DNA from: Anaerolineae bacterium | GTDB taxonomy: Bacteria > Chloroflexota > Anaerolineae > Aggregatilineales > UBA3940 | Assembly (NCBI GenBank): GCA_020852775.1 | Contig: JADZAD010000015.1 | Location: 1 to 5,668, forward strand | Direction of reading: 5' to 3' | DNA: 5,668 bases | Part shown: positions 5,667 to 5,668 of the stretch, piece by piece | Numbering within the stretch: the first letter of the stretch is position 1 | Layout: the number at the start of each line of letters is the position of its first letter | Position numbers and translations under genes: made by a program | The notes under the pieces: model-generated | What the model was told of the DNA's origin: nothing | Seen by the model: the letters and a program-made list of their open reading frames with translations, nothing else | Databases searched by the model: none

Positions 5667-5668
5667 CG

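Noticed and set aside
5627..5668. Sigma-70 promoter for the capsid operon (TTGTAC near the right edge)
   Set aside because: A -35-like TTGTAC is visible on the minus strand, but no acceptable TATAAT-like box lies 16-18 bases downstream.

Overview
The window looks like part of a tailed double-stranded DNA phage, or an integrated prophage. The evidence is a recognisable HK97-fold major capsid protein followed by a small structural-type gene, next to compact, overlapping accessory genes. The DNA is fairly GC-rich and genes begin with strong GGAGG-type ribosome binding sites, so the host is bacterial. Nothing here identifies the host, and no integrase, tRNA, att site, CRISPR array or insertion sequence is visible.

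Left arm (bases 1-3093, plus strand): four tightly packed genes form a glycan-modification operon. In order they are the C-terminal part of a GT-B glycosyltransferase cut by the window edge, a class I SAM-dependent methyltransferase, a second GT-B (GT4-like) glycosyltransferase with a degenerate active-site motif, and a GT-A (GT2-like) glycosyltransferase. Junctions are GTGA and ATGA four-base overlaps and a one-base gap, so translation is probably coupled. The set could build and methylate a short glycan; the acceptor (virion protein, modified phage DNA or host envelope) cannot be read from the sequence.

Middle (3094-3139): a perfect 11-bp hairpin with T-runs on both sides lies between the converging operons and should terminate transcription in both directions.

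Right arm (3140-5668, minus strand): the major capsid gene is transcribed first, then a 146-residue protein of the type often found just after capsid genes. A bulged GC-rich hairpin separates them. A possible tail end of another upstream gene lies at the right edge.

The most unusual object is the capsid protein. Its C-terminal ~300 residues are an ordinary HK97-type shell domain, but about 350 residues precede it. They comprise a small helical domain, a 124-residue block with 70 Asp/Glu and no Lys/Arg built from about ten copies of a D-F/Y-L/M/I-E-E-D motif, and then a strongly basic block with 23 Lys/Arg to one Glu. This looks like an enlarged, charge-segregated scaffolding (delta-like) region. 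Part of the acidic block is a recent 54-bp tandem duplication.
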